Below are positions 44,045-53,275 of a stretch of 64,000 nt of DNA, piece after piece. The notes under the pieces are model-generated. The model saw nothing but the letters and a program-made list of their open reading frames with translations, was not told the DNA's origin and did no database searches. The translations under genes were made by a program, and so were the position numbers. Numbering within the stretch: the first letter of the stretch is position 1; each line of letters begins with the position of its first letter. The stretch is from Acrocarpospora corrugata (lineage in GTDB: Bacteria; Actinomycetota; Actinomycetes; Streptosporangiales; Streptosporangiaceae), in contig NZ_BLAD01000075.1 of the NCBI RefSeq assembly GCF_009687845.1, positions 1-64,000 on the forward strand, read 5' to 3'.

Positions 44045-44940
44045 GACCGCTGGGCGGCCACGAAGTCATTGCACTGCGGCAGCCCGAGCTCCCGGATGAT
44101 GTCGTTGAGCTCGAAGAAGTTGAGCTCCCCGATCCTGGGCAGCAGGTCGATGATCGGCGTGCCGTACTTGCGGGCCATGTAGCGGTAGTTCTCGGCCGCC
44201 TGGTCGTTGTTGCCGTCGAAGCTCTTCGGGTGCGGCACGTGGATCGCGGTGGCGTCGCGGTTCAGCACGAAGCGGGCGCCCGCGCGGTGCAGCCGGTAGC
44301 CGAGGTCGATGTCCTCGCCGCCCCAGCGCCGGAAGTTCTCGTCGAACATGCCGATCTCGTGGAGCTGCGCGGTGCGCGCGGAGACGTTGCAGGTCCAGTA
44401 GTTGAGCCAGGGCGCGGGCAGGTCGGCGAAGTCGTCGCCGTACCTGGCGTAGAAGATCTCGCGGACGTCGAGCCACTGGCCGGAGCGCTTCAGCTTGGCG
44501 ATGGTGGCGTCGGGGTTGGCGAAGTCGATCGCCTTCAGGATGAGGATGGCGTCCTCGTTGTCGAGGTTGAAGCAGTAGACGTAGCCGCAGACGGCGAGCG
44601 GCACGTCGGCGGCCTCGTGGGTGGCCAGATGGGTGGCCAGGAAGGTGGTGGAGGCGAGCACGCCCGAGTCCATCAGCACGCAGATCTCCGCCGACGCCTG
44701 CGCGAGGCCCAGGTTGCGGGCCTGGGCGGCGCGGTGGCCGAGGTCCTCCTGGAAGAAGTAGCGCAGGTTGAGCCGGTCCCGGAAGCCGTCCACCACGGCC
44801 TTGGTGCCGTCACTCGATCCGTCGTCCCCGATCAGCACCTCGAAGTCGCCGGCCGGCAGGGTCTGCCGGGTGAGCGAGTTCAGGGTGTGCCGGAGCAGTT
44901 CTTCCCGGTTGTAGGTCGGGATCACCACACTGCATTTCAC
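44023..44940 (-). CDS. Family 2 glycosyltransferase (copy 1)
   Basis: 305 residues. The GT-A fold starts CSVVIPTYNREELLRHTL, with nucleotide-binding IGDDGSSDGT and VLMDSGV in place of DxD, and the C-terminal acceptor motif RWGGEDIDLGYRLHRAG of galactosyltransferase-like GT2 enzymes. It should add an activated sugar to an unknown acceptor at the cytoplasmic face; there is no membrane segment. It overlaps the UXS-like gene by four bases and is the last gene of the four-gene operon. Similar over its length to copy 2 at 45946. Confidence 0.92.
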   Translation of the reverse strand: MKCSVVIPTYNREELLRHTLNSLTRQTLPAGDFEVLIGDDGSSDGTKAVVDGFRDRLNLRYFFQEDLGHRAAQARNLGLAQASAEICVLMDSGVLASTTFLATHLATHEAADVPLAVCGYVYCFNLDNEDAILILKAIDFANPDATIAKLKRSGQWLDVREIFYARYGDDFADLPAPWLNYWTCNVSARTAQLHEIGMFDENFRRWGGEDIDLGYRLHRAGARFVLNRDATAIHVPHPKSFDGNNDQAAENYRYMARKYGTPIIDLLPRIGELNFFELNDIIRELGLPQCNDFVAAQRSQGQMSG

Positions 44941-45893
44941 GAAGTCCTCCCCAGGTCGGTACGGAACCAGCTGATCGTTCGGGCGATGCCGTCCGGGATG
45001 CCGATCGCCGGGGACCAGCCGAGGAGCCGGTGGGCCAGCGCGGTGTCCGGGCGGCGTTTCTCTGGGTCGTCCTGGCCGAGCGGCGCGTACACGAACCGGA
45101 GCGGGTTGCCGGTCTGGTCGGCGATCAGCCCGGCGATGTCCAGGACGGCCATCTCCTCGGTGCTGCCCAGGTTGACCGGGCCGTGGTGCGGTGAGCGCAT
45201 GAGGGAGAGCAGGGCCTCGACCATGTCGTCGACGTAGCAGAGCGAGCGGGTCTGCTTGCCGGTGCCGTTGACCGAGAACGGCTTCCCGGCGAGGGCCTGG
45301 GCGATGAAGTTGGGCACCACCCGGCCGTCGTTGAGGCGCATCCGCGGCCCGAAGGTGTTGAAGATCCGGGCGATGGCGGTGTCGGTGCCGTAGGTCCGGT
45401 GGTAGGCCGCCGTGATGGCCTCCGCGTACCGTTTCGCCTCGTCGTACACCGATCGCGGGCCGACCGTGTTGACGTTCCCCAGGTACGCCTCGCGCTGCGG
45501 GTGTTCGAGCGGGTCGCCGTACACCTCGGAGGTGGAGGCGAGCAGGAAGCGGGCGTTCTTGGCGCGGGCCAGGGCGAGCATGTTGTCGGTGCCCGCCGAG
45601 CCGACCCGAAGGGTCTCCAGGGGCAGGCGCTGGTAGTCCACCGGCGACGCCGGGGAGGCCAGGTGAAAGATCTCGTGCAGCGGCCCCGGCAGGTCCAGCG
45701 GCTCGATCACATCGTGGGTGACCAGCCGGAAGCCGGGCACGGCCAGCAGATGCGCGATGTTCGCCGCGCGGCCGGTCACGAAGTTGTCGACGCAGATGAC
45801 TTCCAGGCCGTCCCGGAGCAGGCGCTCACACAGGGCCGAGCCGATGAATCCGGCGCCGCCGGTGACGAGCACGCGGATCGGGTCCAAGCGCAT
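44937..45893 (-). CDS. NAD-dependent sugar epimerase/decarboxylase, UXS-like
   Basis: 318 residues. It shows the Rossmann motif [30 protein letters not shown], the Thr/Ser in [17 protein letters not shown], and the YxxxK of [13 protein letters not shown], all typical of UDP-glucuronate decarboxylase (UDP-xylose synthase) and close relatives. It probably turns UDP-glucuronate into UDP-xylose or a 4-keto derivative for the two flanking glycosyltransferases. ATG 45893 is 52 bases after copy 2. An assignment to another short-chain NDP-sugar epimerase is possible. Confidence 0.88.
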   Translation of the reverse strand: MRLDPIRVLVTGGAGFIGSALCERLLRDGLEVICVDNFVTGRAANIAHLLAVPGFRLVTHDVIEPLDLPGPLHEIFHLASPASPVDYQRLPLETLRVGSAGTDNMLALARAKNARFLLASTSEVYGDPLEHPQREAYLGNVNTVGPRSVYDEAKRYAEAITAAYHRTYGTDTAIARIFNTFGPRMRLNDGRVVPNFIAQALAGKPFSVNGTGKQTRSLCYVDDMVEALLSLMRSPHHGPVNLGSTEEMAVLDIAGLIADQTGNPLRFVYAPLGQDDPEKRRPDTALAHRLLGWSPAIGIPDGIARTISWFRTDLGRTS

Positions 45894-45945
45894 ATGAACG
45901 GAGTCCTCTCGTGAAAAACCCGTCGGCGCTCGGGTGGGTGCGGCT

Positions 45946-46848
45946 TTACCTGGCGTTCGCGGCCAGGTAGTCGGCGCAGGCGGGCATGCCGCGCAGCGTG
46001 ATGATGTCGTTCAGGTTGAAGAAGTGCACGTCGGGGATGGACAGCAGGAGCCGGGTGATGGGCGTGCCGTATTTGGCGGCCATCCGGCGGTAGTTGGCGT
46101 CGGCGTCGGCGTTGTTGCCCTCCTCGGTCTTCGGGTGCGGGCAGTGGATCGCGGACGCGTCCCGGTTGAGGATGAAGTGGGCGCCGTCCCGGTGCAGCCG
46201 GTAGCCGAGGTCGATGTCCTCGCCGCCCCACGCGACGAAGTCCTCATCGAACCCGCCGACCGCGCGCAGCTGGTCGGTCCTGGCCGAGACGTTGCAGGTC
46301 CAGTAGTTCATCCAGGGCGCGGGCTGGGTGCCGTAGTCGTCGCCGTACTTGGTGTAGTAGTCCTCGCGCATGTCGAGCCACAGGCGCTTGTCGGCCAGCA
46401 GGGCGATGGTGCCGTCGGGGTCGGCGAAGTCGATGGTGCGGTTCATCAGCTCCGCGTCGTCGCCGTTGAAGTTGTAGCAGTAGACGTAGCCGGTGACGGC
46501 GATCGGGACCGCCGCCGCGTCGTGGCTGGCCAGGTGGGCCGCCAGGCAGCCGGAGCTGGGCAGCACGCCGCAGTCGAACAGCACGCACACCTCGGCCTCG
46601 GCGTGCGCGATGCCGACGTTGCGGGTCTTGGCGGCCCGGTAACCTTCGCGCTCCCGGAAGAAGTAGCGCAGGTTGAGCCGGTCCTGGAAGCGGTGCGCCA
46701 CCGCGGCGGTGTCGTCGTCGGAGCCGTCGTCGATGACGATGACCTCGAACTCCTCGCGCGGGAGCGTCTGCAGGGTCAGGGCGCCGAGCGTGTGCCCGAG
46801 CAGTTCCGCCCGGTTGTAGGTCGGGATGACCACGCTGCATCTGAGCAT
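45946..46848 (-). CDS. Family 2 glycosyltransferase (copy 2)
   Basis: 300 residues, paralogous to copy 1: CSVVIPTYNRAELLGHTL, VIDDGSDDDT, YWTCNVSAR and AWGGEDIDLGYRLHRDG are shared. The acidic loop is VLFDCGV. The tail EEGNNADADANYRRMAAKYG matches the equivalent part of copy 1. The two enzymes flank the UXS-like gene, as after a tandem duplication, and may add successive residues of one glycan. It begins seven bases after the acyl-CoA-dehydrogenase-like gene. Confidence 0.92.
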   Translation of the reverse strand: MLRCSVVIPTYNRAELLGHTLGALTLQTLPREEFEVIVIDDGSDDDTAAVAHRFQDRLNLRYFFREREGYRAAKTRNVGIAHAEAEVCVLFDCGVLPSSGCLAAHLASHDAAAVPIAVTGYVYCYNFNGDDAELMNRTIDFADPDGTIALLADKRLWLDMREDYYTKYGDDYGTQPAPWMNYWTCNVSARTDQLRAVGGFDEDFVAWGGEDIDLGYRLHRDGAHFILNRDASAIHCPHPKTEEGNNADADANYRRMAAKYGTPITRLLLSIPDVHFFNLNDIITLRGMPACADYLAANAR

Positions 46849-46855
46849 GTGTGCC

Positions 46856-48016
46856 TCATAGGTAATAGGTGTTCGGGTCGAGGCCGCAGAGGACCCGGCC
46901 GTAGAGTTCCAGGTTGGTGTTGGGGTGCATGAGTGCGTGCAGGTTGATCGCCCGCACGTCCCGTTCGATCTGCTGGATCGGCACGATGTCGTAGATCGAG
47001 GAGCCGCCGCTGGCCGTGTTCAGGATGTCCACGGCCTCCTTCACCAGCTGGCAGACCGAGCCCATGTCAGCTCGGGCGCGGGCCCGTTCCGCCGTGGTCC
47101 AGGTCTCCCCGAGGATCGCCTTGCCGTCGACCTGGCCGGCCAGCCGGTCGGCGTGGAACTCGGCTTCGTCGATCTTCATGGCGGCGGCGGCCACCTGAAG
47201 GTGGGTCACCGGGGCCTCGCGCTGGCTGGTGTAGCCGGTGTAGGTGATGCCCCGGCCGGGCAGCCGGTGCAGGAACGAGCCCATCGCGCCCCTGGCCAGG
47301 CCGAGCAGCGTGCCGACCGAGGACGCGGCGGCGGTGGGCAGCAGCGGCGACCGGTAGATCGGGGTGTCGGCGTTCCGCCGGGAGGCGTACTGCTCTTGCA
47401 GGATCGCGCCGAGCGGGAGCGCCCGGACTGCCGGGACGTAGATCTCGCTGGCGATGGTGGTGACGCTGCCCGAGCCTTTCAGCCCGGAGGTGTACCAGTC
47501 GTCCATGATCTGCAGGTCGGCCATCGGCACCACGGCCATGATCGGCCCGGTGCTCTCGGTCGCGGCGACGATCACCTGCCACTGGCTGTGGTGGGCGCCG
47601 CTCATGAACGCCCACTGCCCGCTGACCGAGTAGCCGCCGTCCTTCGGCGTGGCGACCGCCGTGGGGCTGAGCGTGGCGCAGATCCGCACGTCGGGGGTGG
47701 CGAACACCTCGTCCTGGACCTCGTCGGGGAACAGGCAGGTCAGCCAGGTCGCGATCGACCACACGGCGGCGGTCCAGGCGGCCGAGCCGTCGCCCTGCCC
47801 GAGCACGCCCAGAACCTGGCTTAGGGTACGGCTGTCGCAGGCGTAACCGCCGTACCTGGCCGGGGTTCTGAGCTTGAAGACGCCCGCTTCGGCCATCGCC
47901 TCGATGGACAGCGGGTGCAGGCGGCGGTGGCCCTCCGACCAGTACGCGTTCCCGCGCAGCAACGGCACGATTCTGCCGGCACGCTCCGCCAATTCAGGTT
48001 TCTCAAGAGTTTCCAT
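46856..48016 (-). CDS. Acyl-CoA-dehydrogenase-fold flavoprotein (HsaA/DszC-type monooxygenase)
   Basis: 386 residues from ATG 48016, directly after GAGGAGGG; an ATG four codons earlier lacks a ribosome site. The N-terminal helical domain (VFKLRTPARYGGYACDSRTLSQVLGVLG), the middle barrel (DGGYSVSGQWAFMSGAHHSQW) and the C-terminal bundle (ILNTASGGSSIYDIVPIQQIERDVRAINLH) match flavin-dependent oxygenases of the HsaA/ActVA-like branch rather than true dehydrogenases. They use FMNH2 supplied by a separate reductase to hydroxylate aromatic or sugar-linked substrates; no reductase gene is seen nearby. It is the first gene of the operon with GT2, UXS and GT2, which suggests tailoring of a glycosylated product. 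Confidence 0.88.
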   Translation of the reverse strand: METLEKPELAERAGRIVPLLRGNAYWSEGHRRLHPLSIEAMAEAGVFKLRTPARYGGYACDSRTLSQVLGVLGQGDGSAAWTAAVWSIATWLTCLFPDEVQDEVFATPDVRICATLSPTAVATPKDGGYSVSGQWAFMSGAHHSQWQVIVAATESTGPIMAVVPMADLQIMDDWYTSGLKGSGSVTTIASEIYVPAVRALPLGAILQEQYASRRNADTPIYRSPLLPTAAASSVGTLLGLARGAMGSFLHRLPGRGITYTGYTSQREAPVTHLQVAAAAMKIDEAEFHADRLAGQVDGKAILGETWTTAERARARADMGSVCQLVKEAVDILNTASGGSSIYDIVPIQQIERDVRAINLHALMHPNTNLELYGRVLCGLDPNTYYL

Positions 48017-48090
48017 GACCCTCCTCATTTGGAACGGTAGGTCCGCCGCCGAGAGGTCGCATCTCCTGAATTGCCGGGTGTTTCGAAATC

Positions 48091-48108
48091 ATTCGATAGT
48101 GCGAATGC
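48091..48108. promoter_or_regulatory. Operator-like inverted repeat CATTCG-N6-CGAATG
   Basis: Six-base arms with a six-base spacer lie in the 224-base divergent region between the flavoprotein operon and the Rph-like gene, 75 bases upstream of the former. Confidence 0.45.
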
Positions 48109-48127
48109 CCGGATTTAAATCGAACGC

Positions 48128-48143
48128 CCGATTAATTAATCGG
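48128..48143. promoter_or_regulatory. 16-bp perfect palindrome in the divergent region
   Basis: CCGATTAATTAATCGG is perfectly symmetric and very AT-rich against its surroundings, about midway between the two divergent starts. It is a likely repressor site of TetR or MarR type; no such gene is adjacent. Confidence 0.55.
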
Positions 48144-48240
48144 CGGCTCGTTTGTCCGGCCACGACCGCTTCACCGAGAATTCAACGGTTGTTGATTTTC
48201 GCGTGGCCTGGTCGTAACCTGGCCGCAAGGAGGCGATCGC

Positions 48241-50778
48241 ATGTCGTACATCCTGAAATTTCGGGACATCGGGGTGGGGGATCTGGGGCTGGTCGGCGGG
48301 AAGGCGCTGAACCTCGGGATCCTCACCGTGGCGGGGCTGCCGGTGCCGCCGGGCGTGGTCGTCACCACCGAGGCGTACGACCAGGTGGCGGGGGCGCTCG
48401 ACCTCGGCGCCCAGGCGGCGGATCCGGCGAAAGCCAGGGAACTGGTCATGCGGGCCCCGGTCCCCGAGGACATCGCGGCGGCCATCCGCCGGTTCGGGGA
48501 CGTGCCGGTGGCCGTCCGGTCGTCGGCCACGGCGGAGGACCTGCCGTACGCGAGCTTCGCCGGGCAGCAGGACACCTACCTGAACGTGATCGGCGGCGAC
48601 GCCGTGCTCGACGCGGTGCACCGCTGCTGGGCGTCGCTGTGGACGGATCGGGCGGTGGCCTATCGGAGCGCGAACGGAATCGACCATCAGGCGGTCAAGC
48701 TGGCGGTCGTCATTCAGGAGATGGTGCAGTCCGAGATCGCGGGCGTCATGTTCACCGCGAATCCGATCACCGGCCGCCGCCGCGAAGCGGTCATCGACGC
48801 CAGCCCGGGACTCGGCGAAGCCGTCGTGTCGGGGGCGGTCAATCCCGATCATTTCGTCGTGCGGGATGGGCGGGTCCGGGAGCGGCGATTGGGCGACAAG
48901 CGCATGGCCGTACGATCCCTGGCCGGAGGCGGCGTCGAGCAGGTCGCGACCGCGCAGGACGCGGCGTGCCTCACCGACGCGCAGATCCTGGCGCTGGCCG
49001 AGCTCGGCGGCCGGGTGGAGGATCACTACGGTTCGCCGCAGGACACCGAGTGGGCGATCGACGCCGGCGGCACGCTGTGGCTCACCCAGGCCCGGCCGAT
49101 CACCACTCTCTACCCGGTTCCGGAAGGCCCGCCGGGATTGCGGGCGTACTTCTGCTTCAGCCTGGCGCAGGGCCTGACCCGCCCGATCACGCCGATGGGC
49201 GTCTCGGCGTTCCGGATGTTGTCCTCGTCGGTCTCCGCGACCGTGTTCGGCTCCCCTGTCGCCGACCCGCGCGCCGGGGCGACGGCCTTCCACGAGGCCG
49301 GCGGCAGGATCTTCATCGACCTGACGTCCCTGCTGCGCAGCAGCCTCGGCCGCGCGGTCGTGCCGCGGGTCTTCGACGTGATGGAGGCCCGCTCGGCCAC
49401 CGTCATACGCGGCCTGTTCGACGAGCCCGAGTTCAGCGTCACCCAGCGCGCCAAGCTCCCGGCGATCCGCCGCGGCCTCCGGCTGGTGTGGAGGTTCCGC
49501 CTCCCGCCGCACGCCGTCCAGGCCATCGCCAACCCGGCGAAGGCCCGGCTGCGGGTGGAGCAGATCGGCGCCGACCTGCGGGCCCGCCTCCCGCTCCCGC
49601 CCGGCGTGACCCCGCTGGACCACGCCGAATGGCTGCTGTCCACCCAGATGATCCCGCTCGTCCCGGCCATCCTGCCCGCCGCCGCCCCCGGCTTCATCAT
49701 GCTCGGCCTGGCCGACCGGCTCCTCGGCGCCAAGGCCGGGCCCGGCGAAGTCCAGGGCGTGCTCCGCGGCCTCCCGCACAACGTCACCACCGAGATGGAC
49801 CTGGAACTCTGGCACCTCGCCGAACGCATCAGGAAACACCCCGAAGCGGCCGCGGCGCTCCGCGACGACCCGACCGGCGACCTCCCCCCGCTGGTCCGCG
49901 AAGCACTCGCCGACTTCCTCGCCAGGTACGGCGACCGCGCCGTCGCCGAGATCGACCTCGGCCTGCCGCGCTGGCGCGAGGACCCCTCCCACGTGCTCGG
50001 CGTCCTGGCCAACTACCTGCGCCTGGAGGACTCTTCGCTGGCCCCCGACGCCCTGTTCGCCAGGGGCGCGGCCGAAGCCGAATCGATGATCGCCGAACTG
50101 TCCCGCCGCGCGGGCGGCCTGCGCGGCCGGGTCGTGCGCTTCGCCCTGGGCCGCGCCCGAGCTCTCGCCGGATTCCGCGAACTCCCCAAGTACTACCTGG
50201 TGGTCGCGCTGGCGACGGTCCGCGAACTCCTCTGGCGGGTCGGCGCGGACCTGGCCGGGCACGGCGCGATCGAGCGGCCCGGCGACGTCTTCTTCCTCAC
50301 CCTCCCAGAAGCCCGCGCGGGCGGCGACCTCCGCGCCACCGTCGCCCGCCGCCGCGACGACTACGACCGCGAACTGCGCCGCCGCCACATCCCCCGCGTC
50401 CTGCTCTCCGACGGCACAGAACCGGAAGCCGTCGCGAGCCGGGCCCCGGCCCCCGACGGCGCACTGACCGGCACCCCCGCCTCCGCCGGCACGGTCACCG
50501 GCCTCGCCCGCGTCGTCCTGGACCCCGTCGGCGCCCACCTGGAGCCCGGCGAGATCCTCGTCTGCCCGTCCACCGACCCCGGCTGGACCCCGCTCTTCCT
50601 GACCGCCGCAGGCCTGGTCATGGAGATGGGCGGCGCCAACTCGCACGGCGCGGTCGTCGCCCGCGAATACGGCATCCCGGCCGTCGTCGGCGTCCCCCGC
50701 GCCACCGAATCCCTCGAAACCGGCCAGCGGATCACCGTCGACGGCACCTCCGGAGTCGTGACACCGGCCTCACAGTGA
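48241..50778 (+). CDS. PEP-utilising enzyme, rifampin-phosphotransferase-like
   Basis: 845 residues; AAGGAGG lies before ATG 48241. The N-terminal 310 residues are a PPDK/PEP-synthase ATP-grasp domain (GGKALNLGIL, VAVRSSATAEDLPYASFAGQQDTYLNV split by a turn, DTEWAIDAGG, LTQARPI). A long helical middle region follows, and the last 90 residues are the swivelling phosphohistidine domain with GGANSHGAVVAREYG (His about 802). Length and order match rifampin phosphotransferase (Rph, about 860 residues), which inactivates rifamycins by phosphorylation, but other phosphotransferases have the same plan. The rifamycin-associated 19-bp element expected upstream of induced rph genes was not seen. Confidence 0.85.
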   Translation: MSYILKFRDIGVGDLGLVGGKALNLGILTVAGLPVPPGVVVTTEAYDQVAGALDLGAQAADPAKARELVMRAPVPEDIAAAIRRFGDVPVAVRSSATAEDLPYASFAGQQDTYLNVIGGDAVLDAVHRCWASLWTDRAVAYRSANGIDHQAVKLAVVIQEMVQSEIAGVMFTANPITGRRREAVIDASPGLGEAVVSGAVNPDHFVVRDGRVRERRLGDKRMAVRSLAGGGVEQVATAQDAACLTDAQILALAELGGRVEDHYGSPQDTEWAIDAGGTLWLTQARPITTLYPVPEGPPGLRAYFCFSLAQGLTRPITPMGVSAFRMLSSSVSATVFGSPVADPRAGATAFHEAGGRIFIDLTSLLRSSLGRAVVPRVFDVMEARSATVIRGLFDEPEFSVTQRAKLPAIRRGLRLVWRFRLPPHAVQAIANPAKARLRVEQIGADLRARLPLPPGVTPLDHAEWLLSTQMIPLVPAILPAAAPGFIMLGLADRLLGAKAGPGEVQGVLRGLPHNVTTEMDLELWHLAERIRKHPEAAAALRDDPTGDLPPLVREALADFLARYGDRAVAEIDLGLPRWREDPSHVLGVLANYLRLEDSSLAPDALFARGAAEAESMIAELSRRAGGLRGRVVRFALGRARALAGFRELPKYYLVVALATVRELLWRVGADLAGHGAIERPGDVFFLTLPEARAGGDLRATVARRRDDYDRELRRRHIPRVLLSDGTEPEAVASRAPAPDGALTGTPASAGTVTGLARVVLDPVGAHLEPGEILVCPSTDPGWTPLFLTAAGLVMEMGGANSHGAVVAREYGIPAVVGVPRATESLETGQRITVDGTSGVVTPASQ

Positions 50779-50816
50779 GATTGCTGGGACCGGGTTGGGT
50801 ATCTACGCTCGGTCGC

Positions 50817-51881
50817 ATGGGAATCCCCACCGAACCGATCGGTAGCATCCCCCGCTCCCCCGCCCTGCTCGCCGCGCTGGCCGACCACGCGGCCGGCCGG
50901 ATCAGCGCCGACGTGCTGGCCGAACGGCAGGACGAGGCCGTCGCCGACACGATCGCCCGGCTGGCCGGGCTGGGCTGTCCCGTCCTGGTCGACGGCGAAC
51001 AGTCCAAGCCGAGTTTCGCGACCTATCCCATCGACGGCCTGACCAACCTGAGCCCCGACGGCGCGATCATCCCGTTCGCCGACGGTCACACCCGGCAGCT
51101 CCCCCATCTGACCAGCGGCCCTTTCGGCTACCTGACCCACGCGGACAGCTATCTCAGAGCCGCGCGGCGCCACACCAGCCTGCCGATCAAGCAGGCGGTG
51201 ATCGCGCCCTCCGCGCTGAGCCTGCTGTACCCCGCCGACGGCATCCCGGGCTATCCCCGTGAATCTTTCATCGCCGACCTCGTCGACGCCGCCGAGGCCG
51301 ACATCCGCCGCTGCCTGGACGCGGGCGCGCACGTGGTGCAGCTCGACTTCACCGAGGGCCGCCTCGCCCTCAAGCTCGACCCCGGCGGCGGCGTGCTCGA
51401 CGCCTTCATCGCCCTGAACAACCAGGTCCTCGACCGCTTCACCGCCGAGGAGCAGGCCAGAATCGGCGTCCACACCTGCCCCGGCGGCGACCAGGACTCC
51501 ACCCACAGCCTGGACGTCGACTACGCGGGCCTGCTGCCGAAACTGTTCGGGCTGCGGGTCGGCAACTTCTACCTCCAACTGGCCAGCGAGCCCGACCCGG
51601 ACCGCGTCCTGGCCATCGTGGCGAGCCACCTGCCGGCCGGCGCCCGCGTCTTCGTCGGAGTGACCGACCCGATCGACCAGACCCCAGAAACCCCCGCCCA
51701 GGTACGCGACCGCATCCTCGCCGCCGCCCGCCGCATCCCCCCGGCCCAGCTGGGCAGCTGCGACGACTGCGGCTTCGCACCGTTCGCCGACGACACCTCC
51801 ACCTCCCGGGACCTCGCCTTCGCCAAGATCTCGGCCCGCCTGGAGGGCACCGCACTCGCCGCGGACGTACTCGGCGGGTGA
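50817..51881 (+). CDS. MetE-like cobalamin-independent methyltransferase family protein
   Basis: 354 residues from ATG 50817. The TIM-barrel Meth_synt_2-type fold shows EPIGSIPRSP at the start, CPVLVDGEQSKPSF, GAHVVQLDFTEGRLALK, IGVHTCPGGDQDSTHS (zinc-type His and Cys), and near the end LGSCDDCGFAPF. It resembles the short MetE-related proteins of bacteria that use methylated cofactors or sulfur compounds other than the standard folate, so the true substrate is open. No ribosome site is visible; TACGCT at 50802-50807 ends nine bases upstream, which suggests a leaderless message. It may also be read through from the Rph-like gene 38 bases upstream. Confidence 0.82.
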   Translation: MGIPTEPIGSIPRSPALLAALADHAAGRISADVLAERQDEAVADTIARLAGLGCPVLVDGEQSKPSFATYPIDGLTNLSPDGAIIPFADGHTRQLPHLTSGPFGYLTHADSYLRAARRHTSLPIKQAVIAPSALSLLYPADGIPGYPRESFIADLVDAAEADIRRCLDAGAHVVQLDFTEGRLALKLDPGGGVLDAFIALNNQVLDRFTAEEQARIGVHTCPGGDQDSTHSLDVDYAGLLPKLFGLRVGNFYLQLASEPDPDRVLAIVASHLPAGARVFVGVTDPIDQTPETPAQVRDRILAAARRIPPAQLGSCDDCGFAPFADDTSTSRDLAFAKISARLEGTALAADVLGG

Positions 51882-51884
51882 CCC

Positions 51885-52391
51885 TTACCGGCTGACAAGC
51901 TGGAGTAGTTCCCGGTGGCCGTCGGGCATTCCGGCGGGCAGCTCGTCCAGCGTGAACAGCCGGGCTTCGAGGACCTCCCGCTCGTCCAGCCGGAGGTTCT
52001 CGAAGTCGCCGACCAAGGTGGCCTCGTAGTAGACCTCGATCCGCAGCTTGAACCCGCTATTGATCTTGAGTAGCCGCCCTACCTCGACGGTCAGCCCGGT
52101 CTCCTCGCGTACTTCGCGGGTGATGGTGTCCTCGTGGCGTTCGCCCTTCTTCGCGTACCCCGTCGGAAAGCCCCACGGCCGTTCGGCGGGCCACAGCCGA
52201 TGCCGGAGCAGCAGCACCCGCCCGTCCTCGGTTCGCACGACCCCTGTGATCCCACACATGAACTTCGCGTTCACGAAGTAGAGGAATCGCCACTGCACCG
52301 GCTTCGCCAGTCGCCACAGTTTGGTCAGCAACGCGTTCACGTCTACCTCCGCATCGACGCCGGGCTTCAGCGTGTCAGAGATCGACGTCAC
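51885..52391 (-). CDS. NUDIX hydrolase
   Basis: 168 residues from GTG 52391, which overlaps the MerR stop as GTGA. The complete Nudix box runs from GYAKKGE through REVREETGL (G-x5-E-x7-REVxEExGL), preceded by the strand GRVLLLRHRLW. It hydrolyses a nucleoside diphosphate linked to some other moiety. The upstream 45 residues are a helical extension (LLTKLWRLAKPVQWRFLYFV) found in some actinobacterial Nudix proteins. Cotranslation with MerR suggests control by it. The stop is four bases from the convergent stop of the MetE-like gene. Confidence 0.92.
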   Translation of the reverse strand: MTSISDTLKPGVDAEVDVNALLTKLWRLAKPVQWRFLYFVNAKFMCGITGVVRTEDGRVLLLRHRLWPAERPWGFPTGYAKKGERHEDTITREVREETGLTVEVGRLLKINSGFKLRIEVYYEATLVGDFENLRLDEREVLEARLFTLDELPAGMPDGHRELLQLVSR

Positions 52392-53269
52392 AAGGCCGAG
52401 ATCAGCCACCCGAAAGCGGGGATGACCGAAGGGCCCGGCGGGTGGTTGTTCAAGATCGCGAGGAGTTGCCAGTAGCGTTCCACCTCGGCGTCCGCGAGGG
52501 TGCGGAGCCGGTCGGCGAGTTCGGCCCGTTCCCGGGGGATCTGAGCCACGATGGCCTGGCCCCGGGCCGAGTCCGGCGCGATCTGTTCGGCCACGGCGCG
52601 GCCGGCGTGTTCCAGGACCCGGCCGCGCAGGTCGAGGCCCTCGCCGAAGCGGGGTCCGGCGGAACCGATGAGCACTATCTTCCGGAGCCGGTCGGCGAAG
52701 CCCGCGTCGGCCACCAGTTCGGCCAGTTCCAGCCAGGCGTCGACCTGTTCGGCGGTCGGGTCGTCGGGCAGTTCGGCCGGGAGTTCGCGCATCCACTCGG
52801 CGATGACCTTGGCGTCGTCGTCGAGTGGCACGCCCGCGAACACGCCGGTCACGAAGTCGTCGATGATCTGCCGGCGTTCCGTCGCCGACAGCCGGGCCAG
52901 CTGGTGCATGATCTGTGCCTCCTCGGTCGTGCCGCGCCGGCGGGCGACCGTGCTCAGGACGGCGCGGCGCAGGCGTAGCGTGCGTATCTCCGCGTCCAGG
53001 GCCAGGACGTGTGTCTCGGCCACCTCGGCGACCGTGACCCGCTGGGCCAGGATCTCGTGGACGCTCTCCAGTCCGATGCCGAGCTCGCGCAGCGTCCGTA
53101 CCAGCTCGAAACGGGCCACGGCCGCCGCGTCGAACAGGCGGTAGCCGCCCGCCGAGCGCGGCGCGGACGGCACCACGCCGCTGTCGGTCCAGAACCGGAT
53201 CGTGTGCACCGACAGTCCGGTACGCCGAGCCAGCTGCCCGATGGTGATAAGTTCCCCGGCATCACTCAC
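52388..53269 (-). CDS. MerR-family regulator
   Basis: About 293 residues. The winged-helix core ITIGQLARRTGLSVHTIRFWTDSGVV and GGYRLFDAAAV starts at residue 8, then a coiled-coil dimer helix. The C-terminal 160 residues (LSATERRQIIDDFV onward) are a helical effector domain typical of larger actinobacterial MerR proteins. I chose GTG 53269 because a MerR-type promoter with a 19-base spacer lies just upstream and would start transcription at or next to this codon. A GTG at 53284 is the alternative. Effector unknown. Confidence 0.88.
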   Translation of the reverse strand: MSDAGELITIGQLARRTGLSVHTIRFWTDSGVVPSAPRSAGGYRLFDAAAVARFELVRTLRELGIGLESVHEILAQRVTVAEVAETHVLALDAEIRTLRLRRAVLSTVARRRGTTEEAQIMHQLARLSATERRQIIDDFVTGVFAGVPLDDDAKVIAEWMRELPAELPDDPTAEQVDAWLELAELVADAGFADRLRKIVLIGSAGPRFGEGLDLRGRVLEHAGRAVAEQIAPDSARGQAIVAQIPRERAELADRLRTLADAEVERYWQLLAILNNHPPGPSVIPAFGWLISAL

Positions 53270-53275
53270 GACACC

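Noticed and set aside
48029-48240. Rifamycin-associated element before the Rph-like gene
   Set aside because: The GGGGCTTGC-type inverted repeat is not present; the palindromes found have a different sequence.
47874-50816. Open frame reaching upstream of the MetE-like gene through the Rph-like gene
   Set aside because: Only the part from ATG 50817 has protein character; the rest is a shadow frame of the Rph-like gene.
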